This document shows positions 16,950 through 26,084 of a stretch of 33,226 nucleotides of DNA, piece by piece; position 1 is the first letter of the stretch; every line of letters starts with the position of its first letter. This stretch comes from Dechloromonas sp. (GTDB taxonomy: Bacteria > Pseudomonadota > Gammaproteobacteria > Burkholderiales > Rhodocyclaceae). The translations under genes were made by a program, and so were the position numbers. The stretch spans positions 1 through 33,226 of the forward strand of contig JAQTXC010000031.1 in the NCBI GenBank assembly GCA_028689015.1. The letters are read 5' to 3'. The notes beneath the pieces were generated by a model. The model was not told where the DNA came from and did no database searches. It saw only the letters and a program-made list of their open reading frames with translations.

Positions 16950-18386
16950 ATGAAACGTTTCGTCAGTGTCTTATTGTTGTGCTGTGCCTGTTCGCTGTCC
17001 TTTGCCCAAGGTCGTGGCTTGCCGGATTTCACTGAATTGGCTGAAAAGCAGGGGCCGTCGGTCGTCAATATCAGTACGACACAAGTGGTTAAGGGAAATG
17101 CCCAGGGTCTACCGTTTCCCTTCGATGAAAATGACCCAGCCATGGAGTTTTTCAAACGTTTCCTGCCGCGCGGCCATGGCTTGGTGCCGTCGCCGCAGCC
17201 GCGTGAGTTTGAAAACAAGTCGCTTGGTTCCGGGTTTATCATCAGTGCTGATGGTTATATTCTGACCAATGCCCACGTCGTTGATGGCGCCGATGAGGTG
17301 ACAGTCCGCCTGACTGACAAACGTGAGTTCAAGGCACGCATCATTGGTGCCGACAAACGTACCGATGTGGCTCTGCTGCGGATTGATGCCAATGGCTTGC
17401 CCGCCGTCAAGCTGGCGGACCCGGCGCAACTCAAAACTGGTGAATGGGTGGTGGCCATCGGCTCGCCCTTCGGTTTCGACAATTCAGTGACGGCCGGTAT
17501 CGTCTCGGCCAAGGGCCGGGCCCTGCCGCAGGAAAACTACGTCCCTTTCATTCAGACGGACGTGGCAATCAATCCCGGCAATTCGGGTGGGCCGCTGTTT
17601 AATATGAAGGGCGATGTGGTCGGCATCAATTCCCAGATCTATAGCCGCAGTGGCGGCTACATGGGGGTTTCCTTCGCCATTCCGATTGATGTCGCGATGG
17701 AGGTGCAGCAGCAGTTGCGCACGACCGGGCGGGTCAGTCGGGGCCGTTTAGGCGTAGTCATTCAGGAAGTTAGCAAGGAATTGGCCGATTCGCTGGGTTT
17801 GGCGCGGCCAATGGGGGCGGTGGTCAATGCCGTCGAAAAAGCCGGGCCGGCCGAACAGGCGGGGCTCGAAGCCGGTGATGTCATCCTGCGCTTCGACGGC
17901 AAGGTCATTGCGAGTTCGGCAGACTTGCCGCGGCAGGTCGGGGCCAGCAAGCCGGGGAGCCGAGTGATACTGCAGGTCTGGCGCCGCGGTGCCTACCGTG
18001 ACATTGCAGTGACGGTGGGTGAGATACAAGATGAAAAACAGGCCGCCAATCGCCCGCCACGCACGGCGCGGAGCGCCGAGCAGGCCAGCAATCGTCTTGG
18101 TTTGGTGGTCAGCGAATTGTCGGCCGAACAACGGAAAAATATGCAGTTGTCAGCCGGCTTGCTTGTTGAGGATGTGCGCAACAATGCCGTGCGGGCGGAC
18201 TTGCGGACGGGGGATATCCTGATTGCCCTGATCAGTCAGGGGGCTACCACCGAACTGAAAACGGTCGACCAGTTCAACCGGCTGCTTGCCCCGTTCGACA
18301 AAGCGAGCAATATCACTTTGCTGATCCGTCGCGGTGAGTTGCAAACCTTCATCACCATCAAGGGGGTTGGCAACCATGGCCGTTGA
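16950..18386 (+). CDS. mucD: periplasmic serine protease, DegP/MucD family
   Basis: MucD is a DegP/HtrA protease and chaperone that clears misfolded envelope proteins. The 478-residue precursor has a signal peptide (MKRFVSVLLLCCACSLSFA, cleavage near residue 19), a trypsin-like domain with His109 (TNAHVV), Asp139 (RTDVALL) and Ser212 (NPGNSGGPL), then two PDZ domains at about 250-345 and 370-470. Length and order fit DegP/MucD. Its position after rpoE-rseC places it in the sigma-E regulon. It overlaps the next small gene by 11 bases. Confidence 0.95.
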   Translation: MKRFVSVLLLCCACSLSFAQGRGLPDFTELAEKQGPSVVNISTTQVVKGNAQGLPFPFDENDPAMEFFKRFLPRGHGLVPSPQPREFENKSLGSGFIISADGYILTNAHVVDGADEVTVRLTDKREFKARIIGADKRTDVALLRIDANGLPAVKLADPAQLKTGEWVVAIGSPFGFDNSVTAGIVSAKGRALPQENYVPFIQTDVAINPGNSGGPLFNMKGDVVGINSQIYSRSGGYMGVSFAIPIDVAMEVQQQLRTTGRVSRGRLGVVIQEVSKELADSLGLARPMGAVVNAVEKAGPAEQAGLEAGDVILRFDGKVIASSADLPRQVGASKPGSRVILQVWRRGAYRDIAVTVGEIQDEKQAANRPPRTARSAEQASNRLGLVVSELSAEQRKNMQLSAGLLVEDVRNNAVRADLRTGDILIALISQGATTELKTVDQFNRLLAPFDKASNITLLIRRGELQTFITIKGVGNHGR

Positions 18387-18621
18387 GCTGACTTTATTGA
18401 GCCGTGATTATTGCCACCTCTGCCATGACATGGCGGATGCCCTGGCACCGCTCGCTGCCGAGTTCGGCGTCACGGTCCATGTTGTTGATGTCGATGCCGA
18501 CCCGCTATTGGAAGCAAAGTACGATGAACTGGTCCCCGTCTTGCTGCATGGCGAAACCGAACTCTGTCATTACTTCCTGGATGAGGCCAAAACCCGTGAA
18601 TATTTAGTCGGAATCCGCTAG
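18376..18621 (+). CDS. glutaredoxin-like protein (DUF836 family)
   Basis: The 81-residue protein starts MAVELTLLSRDYCHLCHDM, a thioredoxin-fold N-terminus with a CHLC redox pair (Cys13, Cys16). The segment VVDVDADPLLEAKYDELVPV is the typical second half of the fold, with the cis-proline strand VPVLLHG. It fits the DUF836 glutaredoxin-like family that is often found between mucD and lepA. The ATG overlaps the mucD 3' end, which suggests coupling. Partners and substrates are unknown. Confidence 0.88.
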   Translation: MAVELTLLSRDYCHLCHDMADALAPLAAEFGVTVHVVDVDADPLLEAKYDELVPVLLHGETELCHYFLDEAKTREYLVGIR

Positions 18622-18644
18622 AATTCAGGGTCTTCTGAACAGGG

Positions 18645-18671
18645 AAGGGCGCTGGAAAAGCGCCCTTTTTT
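18645..18671 (+). terminator. intrinsic terminator between the glutaredoxin-like gene and lepA
   Basis: The 9-bp stem AAGGGCGCT/AGCGCCCTT (18645-18653 with 18659-18667) has a GGAAA loop and runs into a six-T tract (18666-18671). The lepA ATG is only ten bases further on. It either ends the rpoE-mucD transcript or attenuates entry into lepA-lepB. Confidence 0.85.
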
Positions 18672-18681
18672 ACTCGCATCA

Positions 18682-20472
18682 ATGGATCACATCCGTAATT
18701 TCTCGATCATCGCCCACATCGACCATGGCAAGTCGACGCTGGCTGACCGCATCATCCACCTCTGTGGTGGCCTGTCTGACCGTGAGATGGAGGCGCAGGT
18801 GCTCGACTCGATGGATATCGAACGCGAGCGCGGCATTACCATCAAGGCGCAAACTGCAGCGCTGCAATACAAGGCTCGCGACGGCAAGGTCTATAACCTC
18901 AACCTGATCGATACGCCGGGGCACGTGGACTTCTCATACGAGGTCTCGCGTTCCTTGTCGGCCTGCGAGGGGGCCTTGCTGGTCGTTGATGCCTCGCAGG
19001 GCGTCGAAGCACAGACGGTGGCCAATTGTTATACCGCGCTGGATCTGGATGTCGAGGTGGTGCCGGTCCTCAACAAGATCGACCTGCCATCGGCTGATCC
19101 CGACAATGCCCGCCAGGAAATTGAAGACGTCATTGGCATTGATGCCACCGACGCCGTACTGGCTTCGGCCAAGACGGGCCTGGGTGTGGCGGATATTCTT
19201 GAATCGGTCATTGCCCGCGTGCCGCCGCCCAAGGGTGATCCGGACGCACCGCTCAAGGCCTTGATCATCGATTCCTGGTTCGATAACTACGTCGGTGTCG
19301 TCATGCTGGTGCGGGTGGTCGATGGCGTCATGCGGCCGAAGGACAAGCTGTTTTTCATGGCGACCGGCGCCAATCAGTTGTGCGAACAAGTCGGGGTGTT
19401 TTCGCCAAAATCGGTGCAGCGTCCTGAATTGCGGGCCGGTGAAGTCGGCTTCGTCATTTCCGGCATCAAAGAATTGAAAGCCGCCAAGGTAGGCGACACC
19501 ATTACCCTGGCTGATCGCAAGGCCACCGCCCCCCTACCTGGGTTCAAGGAAATCAAACCGCAGGTGTTTGCGGGTCTCTATCCTGTCGAATCCAACCAGT
19601 ACGACTCCCTGCGTGAAGCACTGGAAAAACTCAAACTCAACGATGCCTCGCTGCAATATGAGCCGGAAGTCTCGCAGGCGCTGGGTTTTGGTTTCCGTTG
19701 CGGTTTCCTGGGGCTGTTGCATATGGAAATCGTCCAGGAACGCCTGGAGCGGGAATTCGACCAAGATTTGATTACCACGGCGCCGACTGTCGTCTATGAG
19801 GTCATTCAGCGCGACGGCTCGTTGATCCAGATCGAGAATCCGGCCAAATTGCCGGAATTGAGCAAGATTGAAGAAATTCGCGAGCCGATCATCACCGCGA
19901 CCATTTTCGTGCCGCAGGATTATCTGGGCAATGTTATTACGTTGTGCAACCAGAAGCGCGGCAACCAGGTTGATATGCATTACCACGGTCGCCAGGTCAA
20001 ACTGGTCTATGAAATGCCGATGGCTGAAGTGGTGATGGATTTTTTTGACAAGCTGAAATCCTGTTCCAAAGGGTATGCCTCGCTCGATTACGACTTCAAG
20101 GAATACCGCGCCTCGGATGTGGTCAAACTCGATATTCTGATCAATAGCGAAAAGGTTGATGCCTTGTCGCTGATTGTCCATCGGGCCAATTCACAATACC
20201 GTGGCCGCGAACTGGCCAGCAAAATGCGGGAACTAATTCCGCGACAAATGTATGACGTGGCCATCCAGGCGGCTATCGGTTCGCACATCATCGCCCGCGA
20301 AAACGTCAAGGCGATGCGCAAGGATGTGCTGGCCAAGTGCTATGGCGGCGATATTTCCCGTAAGAAAAAGCTGCTGGAAAAGCAAAAAGCCGGCAAGAAG
20401 CGCATGAAGCAGGTCGGCAGTGTCGAAATTCCGCAGGAAGCCTTCTTGGCCGTCCTACGCGTCGATAGCTGA
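18682..20472 (+). CDS. lepA: elongation factor 4 (LepA)
   Basis: LepA (EF4) is a ribosome-associated GTPase implicated in 30S biogenesis and translation under stress. The 596-residue protein has the GTPase motifs AHIDHGKST (11-19), DTPGHVDF and NKIDLP, then the EF-G-like domains and the characteristic LepA C-terminal domain (ending [20 protein letters not shown] and a short tail). Length agrees with E. coli (599). No Shine-Dalgarno is visible: the ATG directly follows a terminator T-tract. It precedes lepB as in most proteobacteria. Confidence 0.98.
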   Translation: MDHIRNFSIIAHIDHGKSTLADRIIHLCGGLSDREMEAQVLDSMDIERERGITIKAQTAALQYKARDGKVYNLNLIDTPGHVDFSYEVSRSLSACEGALLVVDASQGVEAQTVANCYTALDLDVEVVPVLNKIDLPSADPDNARQEIEDVIGIDATDAVLASAKTGLGVADILESVIARVPPPKGDPDAPLKALIIDSWFDNYVGVVMLVRVVDGVMRPKDKLFFMATGANQLCEQVGVFSPKSVQRPELRAGEVGFVISGIKELKAAKVGDTITLADRKATAPLPGFKEIKPQVFAGLYPVESNQYDSLREALEKLKLNDASLQYEPEVSQALGFGFRCGFLGLLHMEIVQERLEREFDQDLITTAPTVVYEVIQRDGSLIQIENPAKLPELSKIEEIREPIITATIFVPQDYLGNVITLCNQKRGNQVDMHYHGRQVKLVYEMPMAEVVMDFFDKLKSCSKGYASLDYDFKEYRASDVVKLDILINSEKVDALSLIVHRANSQYRGRELASKMRELIPRQMYDVAIQAAIGSHIIARENVKAMRKDVLAKCYGGDISRKKKLLEKQKAGKKRMKQVGSVEIPQEAFLAVLRVDS

Positions 20473-20480
20473 GCGAAACC

Positions 20481-21269
20481 ATGAACTTTGCCCTGATTCT
20501 TTTCGTGCTGCTGGTGTTGACTGGCCTGTTGTACGCGGTCAACGTCCTGAAATATAAGAAAACCCGCCCGCTTGGCAGCAAGGATCCGCTGTGGGTCGAG
20601 TGGGGCGCCGACTTCTTTCCGGTCATCCTGATTGTTTTCGTTTTGCGCTCCTTCTTCTTCGAGCCGTTCAAGATTCCTTCCGGTTCGATGATTCCGACCT
20701 TGCTGGTCGGTGATTTCATTCTGGTCAATAAATTCACCTACGGCATCCGCCTGCCGGTGATCGACATGAAAATCATCGACATCGGCGAGCCGCAGCGTGG
20801 CGATGTCATGGTCTTCCGCTACCCGGAAGATCCCTCGCTGGATTACATCAAACGGGTTGTCGGCCTGCCGGGTGACACGGTGGCTTATCAGAACAAAAAA
20901 CTGACGATTAACGGTCAACTGCTGGAAACCCGGAAAATCGATGACTATCTGCATCCGGAACGCCTTTATTACTCCGAACAATACGTCGAAAAATTGGGCG
21001 ACGTGGCTCATCGCGTACTCAACGATAGCGATGCACCGGCCTTCATTCCCGGTGTCGGGGATTTTCCCCAGCGCGAAAATTGCACTTACAATGCCTCGGG
21101 CGTCATCTGCAAAGTGCCGGCGGGTCATTACTTCATGATGGGCGACAATCGCGACAACAGCCGGGATAGCCGGGCCTGGGGCTTCGTTCCCGAGCGTTAC
21201 ATCGTCGGCAAGGCCTTCTTCGTCTGGCTCAATTTCAGCGATCTCGGCCGCATCGGCAGTTTCAAGTAG
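20481..21269 (+). CDS. lepB: signal peptidase I
   Basis: LepB removes signal peptides from exported proteins at the inner membrane. The 262-residue protein has an N-terminal membrane helix (about 3-22), a second hydrophobic segment (about 45-60), then the catalytic Ser69 in IPSGSM and Lys124 in YIKRVVGLPGD, with GDNRDNSRDSR further on. It is shorter than the E. coli enzyme (324) but of usual size for betaproteobacteria. It follows lepA by eight bases. Confidence 0.97.
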   Translation: MNFALILFVLLVLTGLLYAVNVLKYKKTRPLGSKDPLWVEWGADFFPVILIVFVLRSFFFEPFKIPSGSMIPTLLVGDFILVNKFTYGIRLPVIDMKIIDIGEPQRGDVMVFRYPEDPSLDYIKRVVGLPGDTVAYQNKKLTINGQLLETRKIDDYLHPERLYYSEQYVEKLGDVAHRVLNDSDAPAFIPGVGDFPQRENCTYNASGVICKVPAGHYFMMGDNRDNSRDSRAWGFVPERYIVGKAFFVWLNFSDLGRIGSFK

Positions 21270-21277
21270 GAGGCAGT

Positions 21278-21628
21278 ATGAACACACAGCGGGGCATCGC
21301 GCTTGGCAGCCTGCTTTTCTGGGCGATCATTCTGGTGGTTCTGGTCACGACCGGCCTCAAAATCGTGCCGTCGGCTATCGATTACTACAAATTGCAAAAA
21401 GACATCCGGGCGGTGGTCGCCCAGGCTGGGCCGGAGGCGACGGTGGCGGATCTGCGCAAGACTTACCAGCGCTTCGCGGAAGTGGATATGCTGGAATTTC
21501 CAGCCAGCGAGCTGGATATTTCCAAGGAGCGTGGGCAGATCGTCATTGAGTTTGCCTACGAAAAACGGATTCCGCTGTTTGCCAATGTCAGCCTGGTGAT
21601 TGACTACAAGGGGTCCTCCGCGGAATAG
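21278..21628 (+). CDS. DUF4845 membrane-anchored protein
   Basis: The 116-residue protein begins MNTQRGIALGSLLFW and has one N-terminal membrane helix (about 8-28), followed by a small soluble domain likely outside the cytoplasm. This matches DUF4845, a family of unknown function usually found between lepB and rnc. A perfect AGGAGG (21268-21273), partly overlapping the lepB stop, gives the strongest ribosome site in this operon. The function is unknown; position suggests a role linked to signal peptidase or envelope work, but that is only context. Confidence 0.85.
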   Translation: MNTQRGIALGSLLFWAIILVVLVTTGLKIVPSAIDYYKLQKDIRAVVAQAGPEATVADLRKTYQRFAEVDMLEFPASELDISKERGQIVIEFAYEKRIPLFANVSLVIDYKGSSAE

Positions 21629-21630
21629 GC

Positions 21631-22299
21631 ATGACCGCGCAGATTCTTGCCGACCGCCTCGGTCATTCCTTTGCCAATCTGGCCTTGCTGCGCACGGCGC
21701 TGACGCACCGCAGTTACGGCACCCCCAATAACGAGCGCCTGGAATTTCTCGGCGATGGCATTCTCGACTTCGTGATTGCTGCTCTGCTGTACGAGCGCTT
21801 CACTGATTTGCCGGAAGGTGATTTATCCCGCCTGCGGGCAAACCTGGTTCGCCAGGATACCTTGCACGAACTGGCAAACCTGTTGGAAATTGGCTCTTTC
21901 CTGCGATTGGGTGAAGGCGAGATGAAAAGTGGTGGCGCGACGCGCCCCTCCATTCTGGCCGATGCCCTGGAAGCCCTGTTCGGTGCCATTTATCTCGATG
22001 GGGGATTTGCAGCGGCGGAGCGGGTGATTGCGCTCCTTTATGCCGATCTGCTCGCTGCCCTCAAGCCAGGACAGTTTCAGAAAGATGCCAAGACGCGCTT
22101 GCAGGAGTGGTTGCAAGGGCGGAAAAAAGCCTTGCCCCGTTATTCCCTGCTCGAAACGAGCGGTGCCGCGCATGCCCAGCGTTTTGTGGTGGCCTGCGAA
22201 ATTGATTACCCCCCCCTGCGCACCACCGGTGCGGGTGCCAGCCGGCGTATTGCCGAACAGTGCGCCGCCGAGCAGGCATTGAAAGCATTGAACGAATGA
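21631..22299 (+). CDS. rnc: ribonuclease III
   Basis: RNase III cleaves double-stranded RNA, including the rRNA precursor. The 222-residue protein has the signature NERLEFLGD (residues 34-42, with metal-binding Glu38 and Asp42) and [15 protein letters not shown], then a C-terminal double-stranded RNA-binding domain. Length fits E. coli (226). It lies two bases after the DUF4845 gene and shares ATGA with era, the common rnc-era arrangement. A run of eight C occurs at 22209-22216. Confidence 0.97.
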   Translation: MTAQILADRLGHSFANLALLRTALTHRSYGTPNNERLEFLGDGILDFVIAALLYERFTDLPEGDLSRLRANLVRQDTLHELANLLEIGSFLRLGEGEMKSGGATRPSILADALEALFGAIYLDGGFAAAERVIALLYADLLAALKPGQFQKDAKTRLQEWLQGRKKALPRYSLLETSGAAHAQRFVVACEIDYPPLRTTGAGASRRIAEQCAAEQALKALNE

Positions 22300-23180
22300 C
22301 CACCCAACGCTCCGGTTACATCGCCATTGTCGGCCGCCCCAATGTCGGCAAATCCACGCTGCTCAATCACCTGATTGGCGAAAAGATCAGCATCGTGTCG
22401 CGCAAGGCGCAGACCACGCGCCACCGCATCACCGGCATCCTGACCGATGCCCACTCGCAATTCGTTTTCGTCGATACGCCGGGCTTCCAAACCAAGTTTT
22501 CCAACGCCCTCAACCGCGCCATGAACCGTGGTGTGACGCAGACGCTGAACGATGTGGATGTCGTGCTGTTTGTCGTCGAAGCCGGGCGCTACGACGCCAA
22601 GGATAAAGCGGTGGTGCGCCTTTTGCCGAAGGACCGCCCGGTTATTCTGGTCGTCAATAAAACCGATTTGCTCAAGGATCGCACCGCTTTGCTGCCATTT
22701 CTAGCGGAAGTGGCGGCTGATTTCGATTACACCGCCGTCGTTCCGGTAAGCGCTGCCAAGGGGCGGCAAACCAAAGACCTGCTCGACGAAGCACGCAAGC
22801 ATTTGCCGAATGATGGCCTGATGTTCCCCGAGGACGAACTGACCGACAAGAGCGAACGTTTTCTGGCGGCCGAATACATTCGGGAAAAGGTCTTCCGCCT
22901 GCTGGGCGACGAATTACCGTATGCCACGGCAGTCGAGATCGAAAAATTCGAGATCGAGGGCAATCTCCGGCGAATTTTTGCTGCTATCGTCGTCGACCGC
23001 GAAGGCCACAAGGCGATTGTCATCGGCAAGGGCGGCGAATCGCTCAAGCGCATCGCCAGCGAAGCCCGTCAGGACATGGAGCGCCTGTTCGATGGCAAGG
23101 TCTATCTGGAAGTCTGGGTCAAGGTCAAGTCAGGTTGGAACGACGATGAGCGCCTTTTGAAGAGCCTCGGTTACGAATAA
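22296..23180 (+). CDS. era: GTPase Era
   Basis: Era is a GTPase that binds the 3' end of 16S rRNA during 30S assembly. The 294-residue protein has GRPNVGKST (13-21), DTPGF, NKTD and an SAAKG motif, followed by a C-terminal KH domain ([19 protein letters not shown]). The ATG overlaps the rnc stop by ATGA; an in-frame codon 36 bases upstream is not favoured because it extends into rnc. Length matches E. coli (301). Confidence 0.97.
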   Translation: MTTQRSGYIAIVGRPNVGKSTLLNHLIGEKISIVSRKAQTTRHRITGILTDAHSQFVFVDTPGFQTKFSNALNRAMNRGVTQTLNDVDVVLFVVEAGRYDAKDKAVVRLLPKDRPVILVVNKTDLLKDRTALLPFLAEVAADFDYTAVVPVSAAKGRQTKDLLDEARKHLPNDGLMFPEDELTDKSERFLAAEYIREKVFRLLGDELPYATAVEIEKFEIEGNLRRIFAAIVVDREGHKAIVIGKGGESLKRIASEARQDMERLFDGKVYLEVWVKVKSGWNDDERLLKSLGYE

Positions 23181-23195
23181 CGCGACGGCACGACG

Positions 23196-23924
23196 ATGAG
23201 TCAGCGCAGCAAGGTCGATGGCCAGCCCGCTTTCGTATTGCACAGTTATCCCTTTCGGGAAACCAGCCTGATTGTCGAAGTGTTCAGCCGCGATTTTGGC
23301 CGGATGGCTCTTTTGGCGCGTGGCGCCCGTCGACCGCGCGCGGCCATCCGGGGCTTGTTGATGGCTTTTCAACCGCTGGAAATCGCTTGGGCAGGGAAGG
23401 GCGATGTGCTGACCCTGATGAAAGCCGAGTGGCAGGGCGGCCAACCCTTGCTGGCCGGTGAGGCGCTGTTTTGCGGCTATTATCTCAACGAGTTGCTGAT
23501 GCACTTGCTGCCGCGCGAAGATCCGCATACGGCGTTGTTTGCTTGCTACGCCGACATGTTGCAGCGTCTGGCCGGCGATCCGAGCGGCCGGGTGCGCGAA
23601 GCCGATCTGCGCCGTTTTGAAAAAGCCTTGTTGCAGGAACTCGGCTATGGCCTGCTACTCGACCACGACCACGATGGCCTGCCGATTCAAGGCGACGCCG
23701 TCTACACCTATCGCATTGAGCAGGGAGCGTTACGTCTGTCGCATGCCAGCGAAGCCGCGCAGGTGGTCCGTGGGCAAACTTTGCTCGACCTGGCGGCTGA
23801 CAATTTTGCCGACCCGCGTTCGCGGGCGGAAGCGAAGGCCTTGATGCGCAGCCTGCTCGCTTATTATCTGGCCGGCAAGGAACTCGAAACCCGCAAGATT
23901 TTCAAGGAGTTGCAGGAATTATGA
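23196..23924 (+). CDS. recO: DNA repair protein RecO
   Basis: RecO works with RecR in loading RecA at gaps. The 242-residue protein has the N-terminal OB-fold (QPAFVLHSYPFRETSLIVEV, then FSRDFGRMALLARGARRPR) and the helical RecO C-terminal domain (GEALFCGYYLNELLMHLLPR). Length equals that of E. coli. It lies between era and pdxJ as usual and overlaps pdxJ by ATGA. Confidence 0.94.
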   Translation: MSQRSKVDGQPAFVLHSYPFRETSLIVEVFSRDFGRMALLARGARRPRAAIRGLLMAFQPLEIAWAGKGDVLTLMKAEWQGGQPLLAGEALFCGYYLNELLMHLLPREDPHTALFACYADMLQRLAGDPSGRVREADLRRFEKALLQELGYGLLLDHDHDGLPIQGDAVYTYRIEQGALRLSHASEAAQVVRGQTLLDLAADNFADPRSRAEAKALMRSLLAYYLAGKELETRKIFKELQEL

Positions 23925-24676
23925 TCGAACTTGGCGTCAATATTGACCACATAGCCACCCTGCGGCAGGCACGGCGGACGTATGAACCTGACCCTGTGTG
24001 GGGCGCGGTTGAGGCGCACCTGGGGGGGGCGGATGGCATTACCGTGCATTTGCGTGAGGATCGGCGACATATTCAGGACGAGGATGTGCGCCGGCTCAAG
24101 GAGATAACCCAGATCAAGCTGAATCTGGAAATGGCGGCGACCGATGAAATGGTGGACATCGCCTGTCGGCTGCAGCCGGAAATGGCCATGCTGGTGCCGG
24201 AAGGTCGGCATGAAATCACCACTGAGGGCGGCCTCGACATTGTCGACCAGGAAAGCCGGTTGACGGCTGTGATCGCCCGTCTGCGTGACGCTGGCATTAC
24301 CACCAGCGTCTTTATCGATGCCGAATTGCCGCAGATTGAAGCCGCGGCGCGGATTGGTGCCCAGGTGTGCGAAATTCATACGGGCCCTTACGCCCATGCC
24401 TTTTATGCCCAGGGCCGCGATGCCGAAGCACCGGCGGTGCGGCTTGAACTCGACAAGATTTGCCAGGGAGGGGCGCGTGTTCGCCAGTTGGGGATGCGCT
24501 TCAATGCGGGCCATGCACTTAATTATTACAACGTGCAGCCGATTGCCCGGCTGGCCGGTATCCGCGAGTTGCATATCGGCCACGCCATCGTCAGTCGGGC
24601 AGTTTTTGTCGGCTTGCGCGAGGCGGTGCGCGAGATGAAAGCCTTGATGCGTGAAGGCGCCCGGCAAGGCGAATGA
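23921..24676 (+). CDS. pdxJ: pyridoxine 5'-phosphate synthase
   Basis: PdxJ condenses 1-deoxyxylulose 5-phosphate with aminoacetone phosphate to form pyridoxine 5'-phosphate. The 251-residue TIM-barrel protein begins MIELGVNIDHIATLRQARR, with the family motifs DGITVHLREDRRHI, LNLEMAAT and HTGPYA, and ends with HIGHAIVSRAVFVGL. It overlaps recO and acpS by ATGA. A run of eight G (24022-24029) encodes the LGGAD segment. Confidence 0.97.
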   Translation: MIELGVNIDHIATLRQARRTYEPDPVWGAVEAHLGGADGITVHLREDRRHIQDEDVRRLKEITQIKLNLEMAATDEMVDIACRLQPEMAMLVPEGRHEITTEGGLDIVDQESRLTAVIARLRDAGITTSVFIDAELPQIEAAARIGAQVCEIHTGPYAHAFYAQGRDAEAPAVRLELDKICQGGARVRQLGMRFNAGHALNYYNVQPIARLAGIRELHIGHAIVSRAVFVGLREAVREMKALMREGARQGE

Positions 24677-25047
24677 TTACCGGGATCGGCACCGATATCG
24701 TGGCTGTTGGCCGCTTGCGGGCAATGTGGGAAAAGCATGGGAAGGCGGCACTCGACAAGCTGCTGGCGCCGTCCGAGCGAGCGGATTTCGTCGCCGCCGC
24801 CGATCCAGGCCGTTTTCTTGCTAAGCGCTTTGCTGCCAAAGAGGCCTTGGCGAAGGCTTTGGGCACCGGCTTGCGTCCCCCTGTTCTGCTGCCGGCCATT
24901 GCCGTAACCCATGACGCGCAGGGCAAGCCGCAGTTTGCCTTTCACGGTCCACTGGCTGAATTGACCCAAAATCTGACCGTTCATTTATCCCTGAGCGATG
25001 AAGCCGATTACGCCATCGCTTACGTCATTGTGGAGTCCGCATGCTGA
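24673..25047 (+). CDS. acpS: holo-ACP synthase
   Basis: AcpS transfers 4'-phosphopantetheine from CoA to apo-ACP. The 124-residue protein begins MITGIGTDIVAVGRL with the metal-binding Asp8, and has RFAAKEALAKALGTG with the second metal ligand Glu. Length suits the family. It overlaps pdxJ by ATGA, the common pdxJ-acpS pairing, and overlaps nagZ by seven bases. Its substrate is the product of acpP in this window. Confidence 0.96.
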   Translation: MITGIGTDIVAVGRLRAMWEKHGKAALDKLLAPSERADFVAAADPGRFLAKRFAAKEALAKALGTGLRPPVLLPAIAVTHDAQGKPQFAFHGPLAELTQNLTVHLSLSDEADYAIAYVIVESAC

Positions 25048-26084
25048 ATCTGCCGCTTGGCCCCTTGATGATCGACATCGCCGGGACGGAACTGACGGCG
25101 CGGGATCGTACCCGTCTGTGCCATCCGCTGGTCGGTGGCATCATTCTGTTCGCCCGCAATTTTGCCGATCGGGCGCAGTTGACCGTGCTCACCGCCGAGA
25201 TTCATGCCTTGCGCCAGCCCGCGCTGTTGGTTGCTGTTGATCACGAAGGGGGGCGCGTCCAGCGGTTCCGCAGCGGCTTCAGCCGCTTGCCGGCGATGCG
25301 CCGCCTAGGCCTGCTGTACGACCAGGCCGCGACCGTCGGGCTGGCGGCGGCACGGGCCTGCGGTTGGGTGCTGGCCGCCGAGTTGCGGGCCTGCGGTGTT
25401 GATTATTCCTTTACCCCGGTGCTCGATCTGGATTACGGGCCATCCCGGGTGATTGGTGACCGTGCTTTTCATCGCGACCCGGCGACGGTCAGCGCCTTGG
25501 CTGCGGCCTTGATTGATGGCTTGCGGGCAGGCGGCATGGGTTGTTGCGGCAAACACTTTCCCGGCCATGGCTATGTGATTCCGGATTCGCATGTTGACCT
25601 GCCGGTGGACGAGCGCCCCCTGGCCGAGATGGCCGACGATCTGCATCCCTACCGCGTACTACCCCTCGCCGGGGTCATGGCAGCGCACGTGATTTATCAA
25701 TGTTTTGACTGTAATACTGCTGTATTTTCAAATAAATGGATTGAATACCTTAGAAACGACATCAAGTTTGATGGGGTTGTTTTTACCGATGATCTGTCGA
25801 TGGCCGGAGCAGGGGTGGTCGGCGACATGCTCGCTCGGGTGATGACGGCCTATGCGGCCGGTTGTGACATGTTGTTGGTGTGCAATGCACCGGATGCAGT
25901 GGACAATGTGCTGGATGCTTGGCAGCCCAGGATCGATCCGCAGCGCCAGCGGCGGGTCGAACGGCTCGTGGCCACCCTGCCGTCGGCGCCAGACGGGTCC
26001 GCTTTGCAAAATGATTTGGGCTACCAAGCGGCGAAAGTCCTGTTGCTTGCGCAGGGCTTGCTGGACGAGGCTCAGTCGGTCTGA
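25041..26084 (+). CDS. nagZ: beta-N-acetylhexosaminidase NagZ
   Basis: NagZ removes N-acetylglucosamine from recycled cell-wall muropeptides in the cytoplasm. The 347-residue GH3 protein has VDHEGGRVQRF, KHFPGHG (171-177), the catalytic DSH (182-184) and the nucleophile Asp250 in FTDDLSMAG. Length is normal. The frame is intact, but the stretch coding for about residues 218-250 is strikingly AT-rich (31 percent GC over 25691-25790) and uses codons such as AGA, CTT, GTA and TCA that its neighbours avoid. The 3' end overlaps the convergent small cysteine-rich gene by 13 bases. Confidence 0.95.
   Translation: MLNLPLGPLMIDIAGTELTARDRTRLCHPLVGGIILFARNFADRAQLTVLTAEIHALRQPALLVAVDHEGGRVQRFRSGFSRLPAMRRLGLLYDQAATVGLAAARACGWVLAAELRACGVDYSFTPVLDLDYGPSRVIGDRAFHRDPATVSALAAALIDGLRAGGMGCCGKHFPGHGYVIPDSHVDLPVDERPLAEMADDLHPYRVLPLAGVMAAHVIYQCFDCNTAVFSNKWIEYLRNDIKFDGVVFTDDLSMAGAGVVGDMLARVMTAYAAGCDMLLVCNAPDAVDNVLDAWQPRIDPQRQRRVERLVATLPSAPDGSALQNDLGYQAAKVLLLAQGLLDEAQSV

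Noticed and set aside
20340-21287. 315-codon minus-strand frame opposite lepB
   Set aside because: It is the complement of an intact signal peptidase gene and lacks family features.
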